NCBI GenBank assembly: GCA_965216445.1
Contig: OZ244166.1
Coordinates: 1,612,001-1,676,000 of the forward strand
Reading direction: 5' to 3'
Length of the DNA: 64,000 nt
From: MA-ANB-1 sp965216445
Lineage (GTDB): Bacteria; Actinomycetota; Acidimicrobiia; Spongiisociales; ZC4RG35
Part shown: in pieces, positions 9,296 to 17,560 of the stretch
Position numbering within the stretch: position 1 is the stretch's first letter
Layout of the letters: every line of letters begins with the position of its first letter
Notes under the pieces: model-generated
Told to the model about the DNA's origin: nothing
What the model saw: the letters and a program-made list of their open reading frames with translations, nothing else
Databases searched by the model: none
Position numbers and translations under genes: made by a program

Positions 9296-10024
9296 TCAAG
9301 ACTCGGGTGTGTTTTCAACTTTCTTCTTGCCGCTCTTGGCCAGCGTCTCTCGGCCTTCGATGATCGCGTCAGCCAGAGCTCCCGCGATGAGATCTGAGGC
9401 GCGAATCGCATCGTCGTTGCCGGCGATCACATATTCGACGTTGTCGGGGTCGCAGTTCGAGTCGACCAACGCTATGACAGGAATCCCGAGCCTGGCGGCT
9501 TCAGTGACCGCAGTCTCCTCAGCGTTGACGTCGATGACGAAGACGGCATCAGGGGTACGCTCCATTCCAGCCACGCCACCGAGGTTGGCTTCCAGCTTGG
9601 CCAGTTCCCTGCTCAACTTGAGGCGCTCCTTTTTGGTAAGCGCCTCCTGCTCGGGTGTGCCTTCCATCTGGCGAAGCTCACGCATGTAGAAGATTCGCTT
9701 CTGAATGGTTTGGAAGTTGGTCAACATCCCACCGAGCCATCGGTAGTTGACATAAGGCATCCCGGCGCGTTCAGCGTTCTCGGCAACGGCGGACTGAGCC
9801 TGCTTCTTGGTACCGACGAAGAGCACGTAGCCACCGCGCTCACCGATTTCTTTGACGAACTGAGCAGCATTGGCGACCTGTTCGACTGTTTGGCGGAGGT
9901 CGATGATGTGGATCCCGTTGCGTTCTCCGTAGATGTAGGGACGCATCTTCGGGTTCCAACGTCTGGTTTGGTGGCCAAAATGCACACCAGCTTCCAGCAG
10001 CTGTTTCATAGTTACCGTAGGCAC
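9296..10024 (-). CDS. rpsB: 30S ribosomal protein S2
   Basis: Ribosomal S2 with signature segments LLEAGVHFGHQTRRWNPKM at the N terminus and PDAVFVIDVNAEETAVTEA in the middle; 242 residues is normal. The 216-nt gap upstream, between rpsB and the whiG stop, should hold the operon promoter and leader; I could not identify a convincing structured leader or terminator there. Confidence 0.97.
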   Translation of the reverse strand: MPTVTMKQLLEAGVHFGHQTRRWNPKMRPYIYGERNGIHIIDLRQTVEQVANAAQFVKEIGERGGYVLFVGTKKQAQSAVAENAERAGMPYVNYRWLGGMLTNFQTIQKRIFYMRELRQMEGTPEQEALTKKERLKLSRELAKLEANLGGVAGMERTPDAVFVIDVNAEETAVTEAARLGIPVIALVDSNCDPDNVEYVIAGNDDAIRASDLIAGALADAIIEGRETLAKSGKKKVENTPES

Positions 10025-10240
10025 GGTTGTTCCTTTCTGGTTGAACTTCCGCCTGCCGGTATTCCCACTCCGTTTCCGGGTGATCCTCTTTCAGCCAATG
10101 CGCTCAGCGCGGGCCGACCAGTGAGGATGGACAGACGTGCTTGATGATCAAAAGTGTAAAGCCTGGGCCGGCTATTCGACAATCGGCTCCGGGCAGCGGC
10201 TCAAAGTGGAGAGCATCGCCATCTGAAAGGTGACGATTAC

Positions 10241-11020
10241 TCAGCCGAGGGCAAGCTCTCCGAGGCGGTTGCGGAGTGACATCATCGTCTTGGCGTGGAT
10301 CTGACACACTCGAGACTCGGTTACGCCTAGAACCTCGCCAATCTCGGACAGGGTCATGCTTTCGTAGTAATAGAGGGTGACAACCAGACGGTCGCGTTCT
10401 GGCAGCTTGTTGATCGCCTCCACGAGACCCTCCCGGGTCTCCTCCACCTGGACCGCCGCCTCGGGTGAAATCACACCGGGATCGGCCAACATGTCGCCAA
10501 CGGATGTGGAAGAGTCCGTTCCAACCAACTCGTCCAAGGCGGCTATCCCGGTTCTCCCGATCTCAGCCAATGCCGATTGCAGATCGTCGAGGGACATTTC
10601 CATGTGAGCCGCCAGCTCATCCTCAGTTGGTGCCCGTTGCAGGCGGTGCTCCAACTCGGTGATGGCCGTTTCGATCAGACGGGAACGGGATCTAACCGAT
10701 CGAGGCACCCAGTCCAGGGCTCGCAATTCGTCGAGAATTGCACCTTTGATTCGGTTGATGGCATAGGTCTCGAACTTGAAACCACGTTCAGGTTCAAACT
10801 TGTCGATTGCGTCGATCAGGCCAAAAAGGCCGTAGGAGGCCAGATCGTTCTGATCCACCGAACGGGGAAGGCCTGCTCCAACTCGTCCTGCCACGTATTT
10901 GACCAGCGGGGAGTAGTGGAGAATCAATCTCTCCCGAACCGCGGCGTCGCCATCGGCTTTGAAAGAGCTCCACAAACCGTCGATGACGGTCTTGTCAGGC
11001 TCTTGGATGGCTTCGGTCAT
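10241..11020 (-). CDS. whiG: FliA/WhiG-family RNA polymerase sigma factor
   Basis: Sigma-28-type factor. Region 2 contains LASYGLFGLIDAIDKFEPERGFKF (key parts), region 3 follows LDWVPRSVRSRSR, and region 4 carries the helix-turn-helix LSEIGEVLGVTESRVCQIHAKT. Starting at ATG 11020 gives 259 residues; the open frame extends further upstream into xerC without similarity. No flagellar genes are in the window, and in actinobacteria this gene's place between rpsB and xer/dprA is occupied by WhiG, which controls differentiation in Streptomyces. Its regulon here is unknown. It overlaps the xerC-like gene by 26 nt. Confidence 0.93.
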   Translation of the reverse strand: MTEAIQEPDKTVIDGLWSSFKADGDAAVRERLILHYSPLVKYVAGRVGAGLPRSVDQNDLASYGLFGLIDAIDKFEPERGFKFETYAINRIKGAILDELRALDWVPRSVRSRSRLIETAITELEHRLQRAPTEDELAAHMEMSLDDLQSALAEIGRTGIAALDELVGTDSSTSVGDMLADPGVISPEAAVQVEETREGLVEAINKLPERDRLVVTLYYYESMTLSEIGEVLGVTESRVCQIHAKTMMSLRNRLGELALG

Positions 11021-11882
11021 ATGTGCCCCTGAGGTGCTCTCGTGTAACTGCAGTGTATATCTGTGTCGTCGCCAGATCGGTGTGTCCCAATAAATCCTGT
11101 ACGACGCGCAGGTCGGCCCCACCTTCGAGGAGATGGGTGGCGAAGCTATGTCGCAACGCATGAGGGAAGGTAGCCAGTCGATCTTTGACCACTCGGCGCA
11201 CTCCCCTCGACCTCAACGGGCCACCTCTGACCCCAACCCATAACGCATCTCCCGCCTCTTCCCCAGCCAAAGCCGGACGACCCAGCGCGAGATAGTTGGC
11301 CAGCGCTCTTTGTGCCGGAACGCCGATCGGAACCCGCCGCTCTTTGTCACCTTTCCCAACAACAGTGATGATGTCGTCGTTAGCGGCATCGATGGTCATC
11401 GACGCCAACTCCGACACACGAAGCCCCGTCGCATACAAGAGTTCAATGATCGCGATATCTCTCAGTCCGACTGGAGAAGAGTCATCTATGGCATCGATCG
11501 CCCCACCAAGATGCCGACTGGCGATAGCGTGAGGGAGAGGTCGGTCGAGCTTCGGTCGCGACACCGCTTCGAACGGATTATTGGCGACAAGTCCACGTTT
11601 CCCGGCATCGACGTAGAAACTCGAAACTGAGGACGCCTTCCGTGATATCGAGCGCCGTGAATAGCCACGGGTATCCAGAAAAGCCAAAAACCGCCTCGCT
11701 TGTCTTCGGCTGACCTCATCGACAGATGTCACACCTGACCGAGCACAGAAGTCGAAAAACTGGGAGAGATCACGCCGATAGGCATCAACAGTGTTGACCG
11801 AGAGACCACGTTGATTCGCAAGCCGTTCCAAATACTCACCGATCTGGTCGGCGGCCCAATCCGGAGGCGGTGCAAGCTTCAT
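10995..11882 (-). CDS. xerC: XerC/XerD-type tyrosine recombinase
   Basis: Site-specific recombinase of the chromosome dimer resolution type. The N-terminal SAM-like core-binding domain covers residues 1-95. The catalytic domain keeps all active residues: Arg in TGLRVSELA, Lys in VVGKGDKERR, HALRHSFATH, the LLGHTDLATTQIY histidine and the nucleophile Tyr. The ATG at 11882 gives 295 residues. Position next to dprA and whiG matches mycobacterial xerC. It is a housekeeping gene and not the integrase of the island at 46.8-53.5 kb. Confidence 0.92.
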   Translation of the reverse strand: MKLAPPPDWAADQIGEYLERLANQRGLSVNTVDAYRRDLSQFFDFCARSGVTSVDEVSRRQARRFLAFLDTRGYSRRSISRKASSVSSFYVDAGKRGLVANNPFEAVSRPKLDRPLPHAIASRHLGGAIDAIDDSSPVGLRDIAIIELLYATGLRVSELASMTIDAANDDIITVVGKGDKERRVPIGVPAQRALANYLALGRPALAGEEAGDALWVGVRGGPLRSRGVRRVVKDRLATFPHALRHSFATHLLEGGADLRVVQDLLGHTDLATTQIYTAVTREHLRGTYDRSHPRA

Positions 11883-11918
11883 ACGACAATCGTATTGGAA
11901 CAATGTCGCGGCGCAGGG

Positions 11919-12611
11919 TTACTCCGTCGATCCACCCCGATGCGCCGAGGTTGGGAAGGCCGACAGCAACGAAACCGCTGCAACCAGGTCGTCGGGTCCA
12001 AAGATCGGAATTGCACCGTCACGGATCAACATATTTGTGCCGACCGACGTCTCGCGGTCGATGTCCCCTGGCACTGCGAAAACCGGCCGCCCGATCTCCG
12101 CTGCAAGAACTGCGGTTATCTGGGATCCGCCCGTTGCCCGCGACTCCACGACAACCACGGCGTCGGATAGTGCAGCGATGATGCGGTTCCGCCGGGGAAA
12201 ACGCCATGGCTCGGGTGGAGTGTGCCCGGCATACTCTGAGATGATCCCGCCACCGGCATTGATTAGCCCCCTGGCTATCGGCAGATTCTCCCTCGGGTAC
12301 ATTCGTTCGATTCCACATCCGAGTACACCCACCCCTGGGCCGTTTCCTTCGATTGTTCCGCGATGAACCGCCGCATCGATACCTCGAGCCAGTCCACTCA
12401 CGGCCACCCAACCGGCTTTCGCGATTTCGACACCCATCGCTTCGGCGATATCAATTCCGTATCTGGTGCAATTGCGGGTACCCACGACCCCGACATGTGG
12501 CAGCTTCGGTTCCAACTTTCCGATCAGGTGCAGATCAGGAGCATCTTCGAGGTCACACAGACCCGTCGGGTAGTCGGGGTCCCCACGGCGCACCAAGACC
12601 GGATCCTTCAC
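11919..12611 (-). CDS. dprA: DNA-processing protein DprA, minimal Rossmann-domain form
   Basis: DprA loads RecA onto incoming single-stranded DNA. The extended Rossmann fold is clear: VGVVGTRNCTRYG, VAVSGLARGIDAAVHRG and VLGCGIERMYPREN. The protein is only 230 residues; the N-terminal helical domain and the C-terminal winged-helix domain of typical 300-390-residue DprA proteins are absent. The start overlaps the comM stop by 4 nt, so they are coupled. Whether the small form still works in transformation cannot be told from sequence. Confidence 0.92.
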   Translation of the reverse strand: MKDPVLVRRGDPDYPTGLCDLEDAPDLHLIGKLEPKLPHVGVVGTRNCTRYGIDIAEAMGVEIAKAGWVAVSGLARGIDAAVHRGTIEGNGPGVGVLGCGIERMYPRENLPIARGLINAGGGIISEYAGHTPPEPWRFPRRNRIIAALSDAVVVVESRATGGSQITAVLAAEIGRPVFAVPGDIDRETSVGTNMLIRDGAIPIFGPDDLVAAVSLLSAFPTSAHRGGSTE

Positions 12612-14077
12612 ATTCGACCTCGTAGGGACAGCGCCTCAGCAACGTGGGACTCACTGACTGAAGTCGATTCGATATCGGCGAGTGTCTGGGCCACCCTCCG
12701 TACCCTCAGGGCACCTCGGGCTGTGAGCGACCCCTCCTCGACTCCTGCCACGACGAGCTCTTCGGCCCTCGGTTCGATGGTCATTGCCGAAAGGTCGCTC
12801 GTGCCCAGGTCACGGTTGAGAACGCCGCGTTTCAGCTGTACTTCCCTGGCACGCCTGACGCGATCGAAAACGAACTTGGAGTCTTCTCCCGCCTCTGATT
12901 GATAGTCCCGGCCGTCGATTCGATCCACCTTCACCGCGATATCGAATCGATCGATCAGGGGCCCAGAGATCCGCCTGCGATATCGATTTCGCGCGTTCTG
13001 TGTGCAGACACAAGGGATCTTGCGATCTCCCCAATACCCGCACGGGCATGGGTTGGTGGCGCCGATCAACTGGAAGCTTGCAGGGAAGGAGACCGCTGCG
13101 CCCTGGCGCGAAATCAGAACTTTCCCCTCCTCGAGGGGCTGTCTGAGAGCATCGAGATGCGATCGCGGGAACTCGGCCAACTCGTCCAAAAAGAGCACGC
13201 CGTTGTGGGCCAACGAGATCTCCCCTGGCGTCGGCATCCCGGTGCCACCCCCGACGAGTGCAGCCCTCGTCGCAGTGTGGTGTGGCGACCGAAACGGGGG
13301 CGAGTCGTCGATCCTCGACTCGAGCCCCGCACCCGCTCTGATGAGCGCCACCTCGATTGCCTGGTGACTGTCGAGCCGAGGAAGGATCCCAGGAATCCGT
13401 CGCGCAAGCATGGTCTTGCCTCCACCGGGTGGGCCGTGAAACATCAAATGATGACCCCCGGCGGCAGCAACTTCGATTGCGCGTTTCGCCTGCGCCTGAC
13501 CCTTCACATCCCTCAGATCGAGCCGAGCCCTTTGCGGTGCCAGGGTTCTCTCCGGCAGATGCGGCTCCCGGGTTAGACCACCGGCCAGGGTTGCTATGGC
13601 GTCTTGAAGTGTCTCCACCGGATACACCTCGGACCCGGGGACCATCGCTGCAGCATCGGCCTGGACCCGCGCCACCAGTGCAGGAATGCCCAGTTGAGCG
13701 CCCGCCACACCTGCGGCCAGAACACTGCCCACAGGTCTGATCTTTCCATCGAGGGCAAGTTCACCGACGAGAACCGCCCGGGGAGGCTCGGCGATGAGCC
13801 GTGCGGCGGCAAGGATCACGATTGCAATGGGTAGGTCGTAATCAGAGCCGCGCTTCGGCAAGTCGGCCGGGGCCAGATTCACAGTCACTGTCTGGTGAGG
13901 GAAAACGATCTCGCTCGACGACACCGCAACACGGACGCGGTCTTTTGCCTCCCGCAACGCAGTATCCGGGAGGCCGGACAGTTTGAACACACCATTGGTA
14001 CCGCCAACATGTGCTTCGACTTGGACGATACGCGCCTCACCCCCGACCAGGGCAACAGACTTGGTCGATGCGTACAT
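12608..14077 (-). CDS. comM: YifB/ComM-family Mg-chelatase-like AAA+ helicase
   Basis: ComM is a hexameric branch-migration helicase that helps integrate transforming DNA. Residues 1-165 are the Lon-like domain (SKVALVGGEA-type start, here TKSVALVGGEARIVQVE), then the AAA+ domain with Walker A GPPGGGKTMLARR near 215 and Walker B LFLDELAEF, and the C-terminal Mg-chelatase domain. ATG 14077 is preceded at 7 nt by TACGTT and no Shine-Dalgarno, suggesting a leaderless mRNA. It is divergent from the sulfotransferase gene and heads comM-dprA. Confidence 0.94.
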   Translation of the reverse strand: MYASTKSVALVGGEARIVQVEAHVGGTNGVFKLSGLPDTALREAKDRVRVAVSSSEIVFPHQTVTVNLAPADLPKRGSDYDLPIAIVILAAARLIAEPPRAVLVGELALDGKIRPVGSVLAAGVAGAQLGIPALVARVQADAAAMVPGSEVYPVETLQDAIATLAGGLTREPHLPERTLAPQRARLDLRDVKGQAQAKRAIEVAAAGGHHLMFHGPPGGGKTMLARRIPGILPRLDSHQAIEVALIRAGAGLESRIDDSPPFRSPHHTATRAALVGGGTGMPTPGEISLAHNGVLFLDELAEFPRSHLDALRQPLEEGKVLISRQGAAVSFPASFQLIGATNPCPCGYWGDRKIPCVCTQNARNRYRRRISGPLIDRFDIAVKVDRIDGRDYQSEAGEDSKFVFDRVRRAREVQLKRGVLNRDLGTSDLSAMTIEPRAEELVVAGVEEGSLTARGALRVRRVAQTLADIESTSVSESHVAEALSLRGRM

Positions 14078-14084
14078 ATGAACC

Positions 14085-14094
14085 AACGTACGGT
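14085..14094. promoter_or_regulatory. Overlapping divergent -10 boxes of comM and the sulfotransferase gene
   Basis: On the minus strand TACGTT (14090-14085) ends 7 nt before the comM ATG. On the plus strand TACGGT (14089-14094) ends 6 nt before the ATG at 14101. The two hexamers share the self-complementary centre CGTACG. Both genes lack a Shine-Dalgarno, so I infer a bidirectional promoter giving two leaderless mRNAs. Confidence 0.6.
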
Positions 14095-14100
14095 GGGGCA

Positions 14101-14955
14101 ATGGTCGCTTCTAGGGGTCTGGCCCGACAGGCGCGGAGGCTGCCAGCTAAGCTTCCATCGGTGACAACAAGGCAATCCGGGGGAAAAGCTCGCCGACTCA
14201 TCGAGCGAAGCACCGCCACACTCAGACCAATCCCAAGCTTCTCGATCATTGGTGGTATCCGGTGCGGCACCACGTCGTTGATCAACTATCTCGACACCCA
14301 CCCTTCCATCGTCATACCCTCGATTGACGAGATTCACTACTACGACCGTCACTTCCACCGTGGCGAGAATTGGTATCGCTCCTTCTTCCCGATCAATCCA
14401 CCACCACGATCCAGGCTGGCCGGTGGCTCGACTCCCTCGTACCTGATGCACACCGAGGCGCCAGGCCGGATGGCGTCAGCGCAGCCCGACATGAAGCTCA
14501 TCCTTCTGCTCAGAAACCCGGTCGACAGGGCGATATCTCACTTCAACCTCAGGAGGGGAAAAGGCGACGAGAAGCTGGCGACCCTATCTGAGGCGCTCGC
14601 CGACGAGCCAAACCGACTCCACCATGCCGATATGAGAGCAGGGAAAGGCAATCGCCTCGACTGCTACTTTCACCAGGGCAGCTATGTCAACGGCCTGAGA
14701 AGATGGTTCGAGCACTTCGACCGATCATCGTTTCACATTCTGTCCAGCGAAGAGCTCTATCGCGATACTGCCAAGGCCTTTGAAGGTGTACTGCGTTTTC
14801 TTGGGGTTGACCGCCGGATGCCGGCGGACTTTCCTGTGCACAACGCTGCAGCCAAGACTTCGGTGGACCCCGCCATTCGCAGCGAGCTAGCCGAGCGCTA
14901 CCAACCACTCAACGAAGAGCTATACGAGCTGGTTGGCACAGACTTCGGCTGGTAG
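14101..14955 (+). CDS. PAPS-dependent sulfotransferase
   Basis: Transfers sulfonate from PAPS to a carbohydrate or other acceptor. The 5'-phosphosulfate loop is IIGGIRCGTTSLINYL near residue 45, and the 3'-phosphate motif LLLRNPVDRAISHFNL lies near 140. The fold ends with the usual LEFL-type region (EGVLRFLGVD). ATG at 14101 follows a -10-like TACGGT at 6 nt; the open frame begins earlier but would run into comM. The acceptor is unknown. This is the first gene of the block that separates comM from yraN. Confidence 0.85.
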   Translation: MVASRGLARQARRLPAKLPSVTTRQSGGKARRLIERSTATLRPIPSFSIIGGIRCGTTSLINYLDTHPSIVIPSIDEIHYYDRHFHRGENWYRSFFPINPPPRSRLAGGSTPSYLMHTEAPGRMASAQPDMKLILLLRNPVDRAISHFNLRRGKGDEKLATLSEALADEPNRLHHADMRAGKGNRLDCYFHQGSYVNGLRRWFEHFDRSSFHILSSEELYRDTAKAFEGVLRFLGVDRRMPADFPVHNAAAKTSVDPAIRSELAERYQPLNEELYELVGTDFGW

Positions 14956-14959
14956 CCGC

Positions 14960-16417
14960 TCAGACCACAAGAGCGGCGCCGGTACGACGCGAATCAGCCG
15001 AGGCGACCAGCTCGCCATCGACCAATCCGGCTCCGTTGACTCCTCCAAAGAACATGTGGTGGTCGTCGTATGCCCTCACGTTCACGTCCGGAAGTGAGAT
15101 TCCCGGTTCAATCGCAACTTGAAGGGGCTCAAGGCTTTCCGGATGTAGACGCGGATACTCGACAGCCAGGTCGAGATCGTCTCCGGCGAGGAGAAAGCGA
15201 ATCAATGTGATCACAAGGGCAGAAGTGATCCGGTCGGCTCCGGGAGACCCAATGGCAACCACATTGGTGCCTTTTCGTACCGTCGTCGGTGCCATATTCG
15301 ACATCATTCGTTCACCAGGGATCAGGGCATCCACACCACCCGGCAGGAGTTCAATCTCGCCGACGGAGTTGTTCATCAGCAGCCCGGTCCCCTTCGGGAT
15401 CACTCCCGATCCATAACCCGCCGAGTACGTTGCCGCCACAGCAAGGTCATCACTGTCAACTGCTGCCACCGTGATTGTGGAAGGCGAACGAAGGCCCGCA
15501 ACACGAAGCAGCTCCCCGATTGCGGCCGGATTCCCGGTGCTCTCGTAGTCCTTACGGTGACCGAACGCTGCAACCAGACCATCCAGCCAGGTCTCATGTG
15601 AAAGCGGGTCGTTTGAGCCGGCTACGTTGCGCAGGGCGTCGAGGACTACCACTCCCCCGACGGCCGGTGGCGGATTGGCCACCACAGTCCATCCCTCGAT
15701 CTCACTCTTGAGCGGATCCCGGACGATCGGCTCGTACCGGGCCATGTCCTCGCGGGTGATCGACGAACCACGGTCAGCGAGGTCGGCCACGATGCGATGA
15801 GCGAGGTCACCCTGGTAGAAACACTTCGCTCCCTCGGAACCGATTTCGCGAAGTGTGGAAGCCAGATTTTCGAAAGTCACGATTTCGCCCATCTCGCGAA
15901 CGGTTCCGTCCTCAAACAGGGCCTGTCGGGTCGCTGGGTCTTCGTAGAAAATCGGTTTCCCAGAGTCCAAGAAATAGGTGTAGGCGGCACGGCTCAGCGG
16001 GAACCCGCCCTCCAGCGATGCAGCGACGATCTCGAGCAACTCCGCCCAAGGGACTCTTCCGTACTGAACCGAGACCGCAGAGAGCGACGCAAACGATCCC
16101 GGCACAGCAACCGATCCGGGACCGACGTATGTCGTCAACCCGCCTCCGTAGGCCATCGTCACCGACCGGCTCGACGGGACCCCTCCAAAACCGATTCCCG
16201 GTACTGCCATGTACCCGTCAACGACAACCGGGTTGCCCACTGCGGGATCGACCGTGACATATCCCCCAGACCCCGGAGCACAGACGCCCGGCTCGGTACA
16301 CATCGCGACCAGTGCCATGACGATTGCTACATCCGCCGCGTTACCGCCCATCTCGGCGACTGTTTCGCCCGATGCCGACGCCAAGGGTGAGGGTGATGAA
16401 AGAGCGATCCGTCCCAT
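14960..16417 (-). CDS. Gamma-glutamyltranspeptidase-like Ntn hydrolase
   Basis: Member of the GGT family, which self-cleaves at a threonine and hydrolyses or transfers gamma-glutamyl groups. Seen: NAADVAIVMALVAMCTEPGVC near residue 25 and GSGGYVTVDP after it, the nucleophile region SPSTITVAAVD aligned with TTHYSVVD (the catalytic Thr is retained, the following Thr-His is not), and the glycine loop GSGVIPKGTGLLMNN. No signal peptide is visible and, at 485 residues, it is shorter than periplasmic GGTs, so a cytosolic role on an unusual substrate is possible. RBS AGGAG precedes ATG 16417. Confidence 0.8.
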   Translation of the reverse strand: MGRIALSSPSPLASASGETVAEMGGNAADVAIVMALVAMCTEPGVCAPGSGGYVTVDPAVGNPVVVDGYMAVPGIGFGGVPSSRSVTMAYGGGLTTYVGPGSVAVPGSFASLSAVSVQYGRVPWAELLEIVAASLEGGFPLSRAAYTYFLDSGKPIFYEDPATRQALFEDGTVREMGEIVTFENLASTLREIGSEGAKCFYQGDLAHRIVADLADRGSSITREDMARYEPIVRDPLKSEIEGWTVVANPPPAVGGVVVLDALRNVAGSNDPLSHETWLDGLVAAFGHRKDYESTGNPAAIGELLRVAGLRSPSTITVAAVDSDDLAVAATYSAGYGSGVIPKGTGLLMNNSVGEIELLPGGVDALIPGERMMSNMAPTTVRKGTNVVAIGSPGADRITSALVITLIRFLLAGDDLDLAVEYPRLHPESLEPLQVAIEPGISLPDVNVRAYDDHHMFFGGVNGAGLVDGELVASADSRRTGAALVV

Positions 16418-16424
16418 GAGGCTC

Positions 16425-17204
16425 CTAGGAGCCTTTCCACTCCGGGGGACGTTTCTCTGTGAACGAGATCACACCTTCGGCAGCATCTTCGGTAGCAAGC
16501 AGAATCGACTGCGATTGACCTTCCCAGCTGAGCGCATCAGCCATCGACATGCCAAAACTCGCGTTGAGGGCTTGTTTGGCGAAGGCCTGAGCCCTCGGAG
16601 CTCCCTCCATCATCCGCGCGGCCATCTCGGCACCTGCTTCTGCCAAGCCATCGGGGCTGGCCAGATCCGTAACCAATCCCAGGTCACGAGCCTCCACACC
16701 GGAAACGATCCTCCCGGTGAGCGCCAGTTCCTTTGCCCGTTGGAGACCGACGATTCGGGGGAGCAGCCAGCTACCCCCGAAGTCGAGCGTGAGCCCACGT
16801 TTGACAAAGATCTCTGAGAATCTGGAATCGGGTGTAGCGATCACAACATCGCAACCGAGCGCCAGATTCATCCCGGCACCCACTGCGACACCGTCGACGA
16901 GGGCAATAGTGGGTTTCGTGAGTCGATGAAGCGCTAACGCTGCATCCCCGACGATCTTCATCCTCCGATGACGATCGGCAACGGTTTGAATCTCGTTGAT
17001 ACGGGAGATGTCCAGGTCGACACCAGCGCAGAAGTCACCGCTGGCTCCGTTGATGATCAACACTCGGTTTGTTGATTCCTCGAACTCGGCAAAGGAAGTC
17101 CGCAGGTCAGCCCAACCATCCATGGGAACAGCGTTCCGACGACCAGGATTGTCCAGGGTCAGCCACCGAACACTGTCTCTGTCTTCGACTTTCAACCAAT
17201 CCAC
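16425..17204 (-). CDS. Enoyl-CoA hydratase/isomerase family protein
   Basis: Crotonase-fold enzyme of about 259 residues. The oxyanion-hole segment is NGASGDFCAGVDLD and the second is ALVDGVAVGAGMNLALGCDVVIA, where hydratases carry their catalytic Glu; here RGLTLDFGGSWLLPRIVG supplies the second acidic region, although the exact catalytic pair is not certain. GTG 17204 is chosen because it lies 7 nt after TACCGT and avoids overlap with the divergent small gene; the open frame continues to 17276. Located 8 nt from the GGT-like gene's start, possibly co-transcribed with it. Confidence 0.85.
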   Translation of the reverse strand: MDWLKVEDRDSVRWLTLDNPGRRNAVPMDGWADLRTSFAEFEESTNRVLIINGASGDFCAGVDLDISRINEIQTVADRHRRMKIVGDAALALHRLTKPTIALVDGVAVGAGMNLALGCDVVIATPDSRFSEIFVKRGLTLDFGGSWLLPRIVGLQRAKELALTGRIVSGVEARDLGLVTDLASPDGLAEAGAEMAARMMEGAPRAQAFAKQALNASFGMSMADALSWEGQSQSILLATEDAAEGVISFTEKRPPEWKGS

Positions 17205-17211
17205 GGAGAAG

Positions 17212-17242
17212 ACGGTAGACAACTCGATGAGCAAGTTACCGT
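17212..17242. promoter_or_regulatory. Divergent TACCGT -10 boxes for the enoyl-CoA hydratase and the 37-residue membrane protein
   Basis: TACCGT at 17217-17212 (minus) ends 7 nt before GTG 17204, and TACCGT at 17237-17242 (plus) ends 7 nt before ATG 17250. Same hexamer, same spacing, no Shine-Dalgarno at either gene. Inferred leaderless promoter pair. Confidence 0.55.
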
Positions 17243-17249
17243 TCCGGGC

Positions 17250-17363
17250 ATGGGCTTCAACCCTTTCCGGGAACAAGACACATCGATTGTGGACGTACTG
17301 ATGGTCGTCATCGCGATCGGGTCTGCCATTGGATTGGTGCTGTGGGCGATCTTCTCGGCGTAA
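17250..17363 (+). CDS. 37-residue single-span membrane protein
   Basis: A short gene (ATG to TAA) encoding MGFNPFREQD, a short polar stretch, then one hydrophobic helix (VDVLMVVIAIGSAIGLVLWA) ending ...IFSA. Small actinobacterial proteins with the same GFNPFR start and one helix are familiar to me from genome annotations, but no function is known to me. A TACCGT box 7 nt upstream and absence of an RBS suggest a leaderless message. The next gene starts inside its 3' end (22-nt overlap), so the two are likely translationally coupled. Confidence 0.6.
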   Translation: MGFNPFREQDTSIVDVLMVVIAIGSAIGLVLWAIFSA

Positions 17364-17560
17364 CCGTCAACCCAGTCCAGCCCTATGCAGCCCTCAAGGA
17401 GTACACGTGTCCTGGGTGCGACCTCACCATTCCCCAGCGAACCTTCCATGTCGTTGTCGTCCCCGACGATGAACCTGACCTTCGTCGGCACTGGCACAGG
17501 GGGTGCTGGCACAAAGAACTGCGACGTCGCTTCGGGACGTCACGCATCCCGACGGTTTAA
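17342..17560 (+). CDS. Small zinc-ribbon-like protein, conserved in actinobacteria
   Basis: 72-residue protein with GTG start. After QPYAALKEY it has CPGC, then RTFHVVVVPDDEPDLRRHWH and RGCW: four to six Cys/His that could bind one zinc. Actinobacterial proteins with the pattern YxCPGCxxxIPxxxxHVVVVP...RRHWHxxCW are often labelled hypothetical or ATP/GTP-binding; I know no experimental function. Starts 22 nt inside the stop of the tiny membrane protein. Its 3' end overlaps the convergent ABC permease by 21 nt. Confidence 0.65.
   Translation: MGDLLGVTVNPVQPYAALKEYTCPGCDLTIPQRTFHVVVVPDDEPDLRRHWHRGCWHKELRRRFGTSRIPTV

Noticed and set aside
10995..11882. The xerC-like gene as the island's integrase
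   Set aside because: It is intact, far from the island and in the conserved housekeeping order with dprA and whiG.
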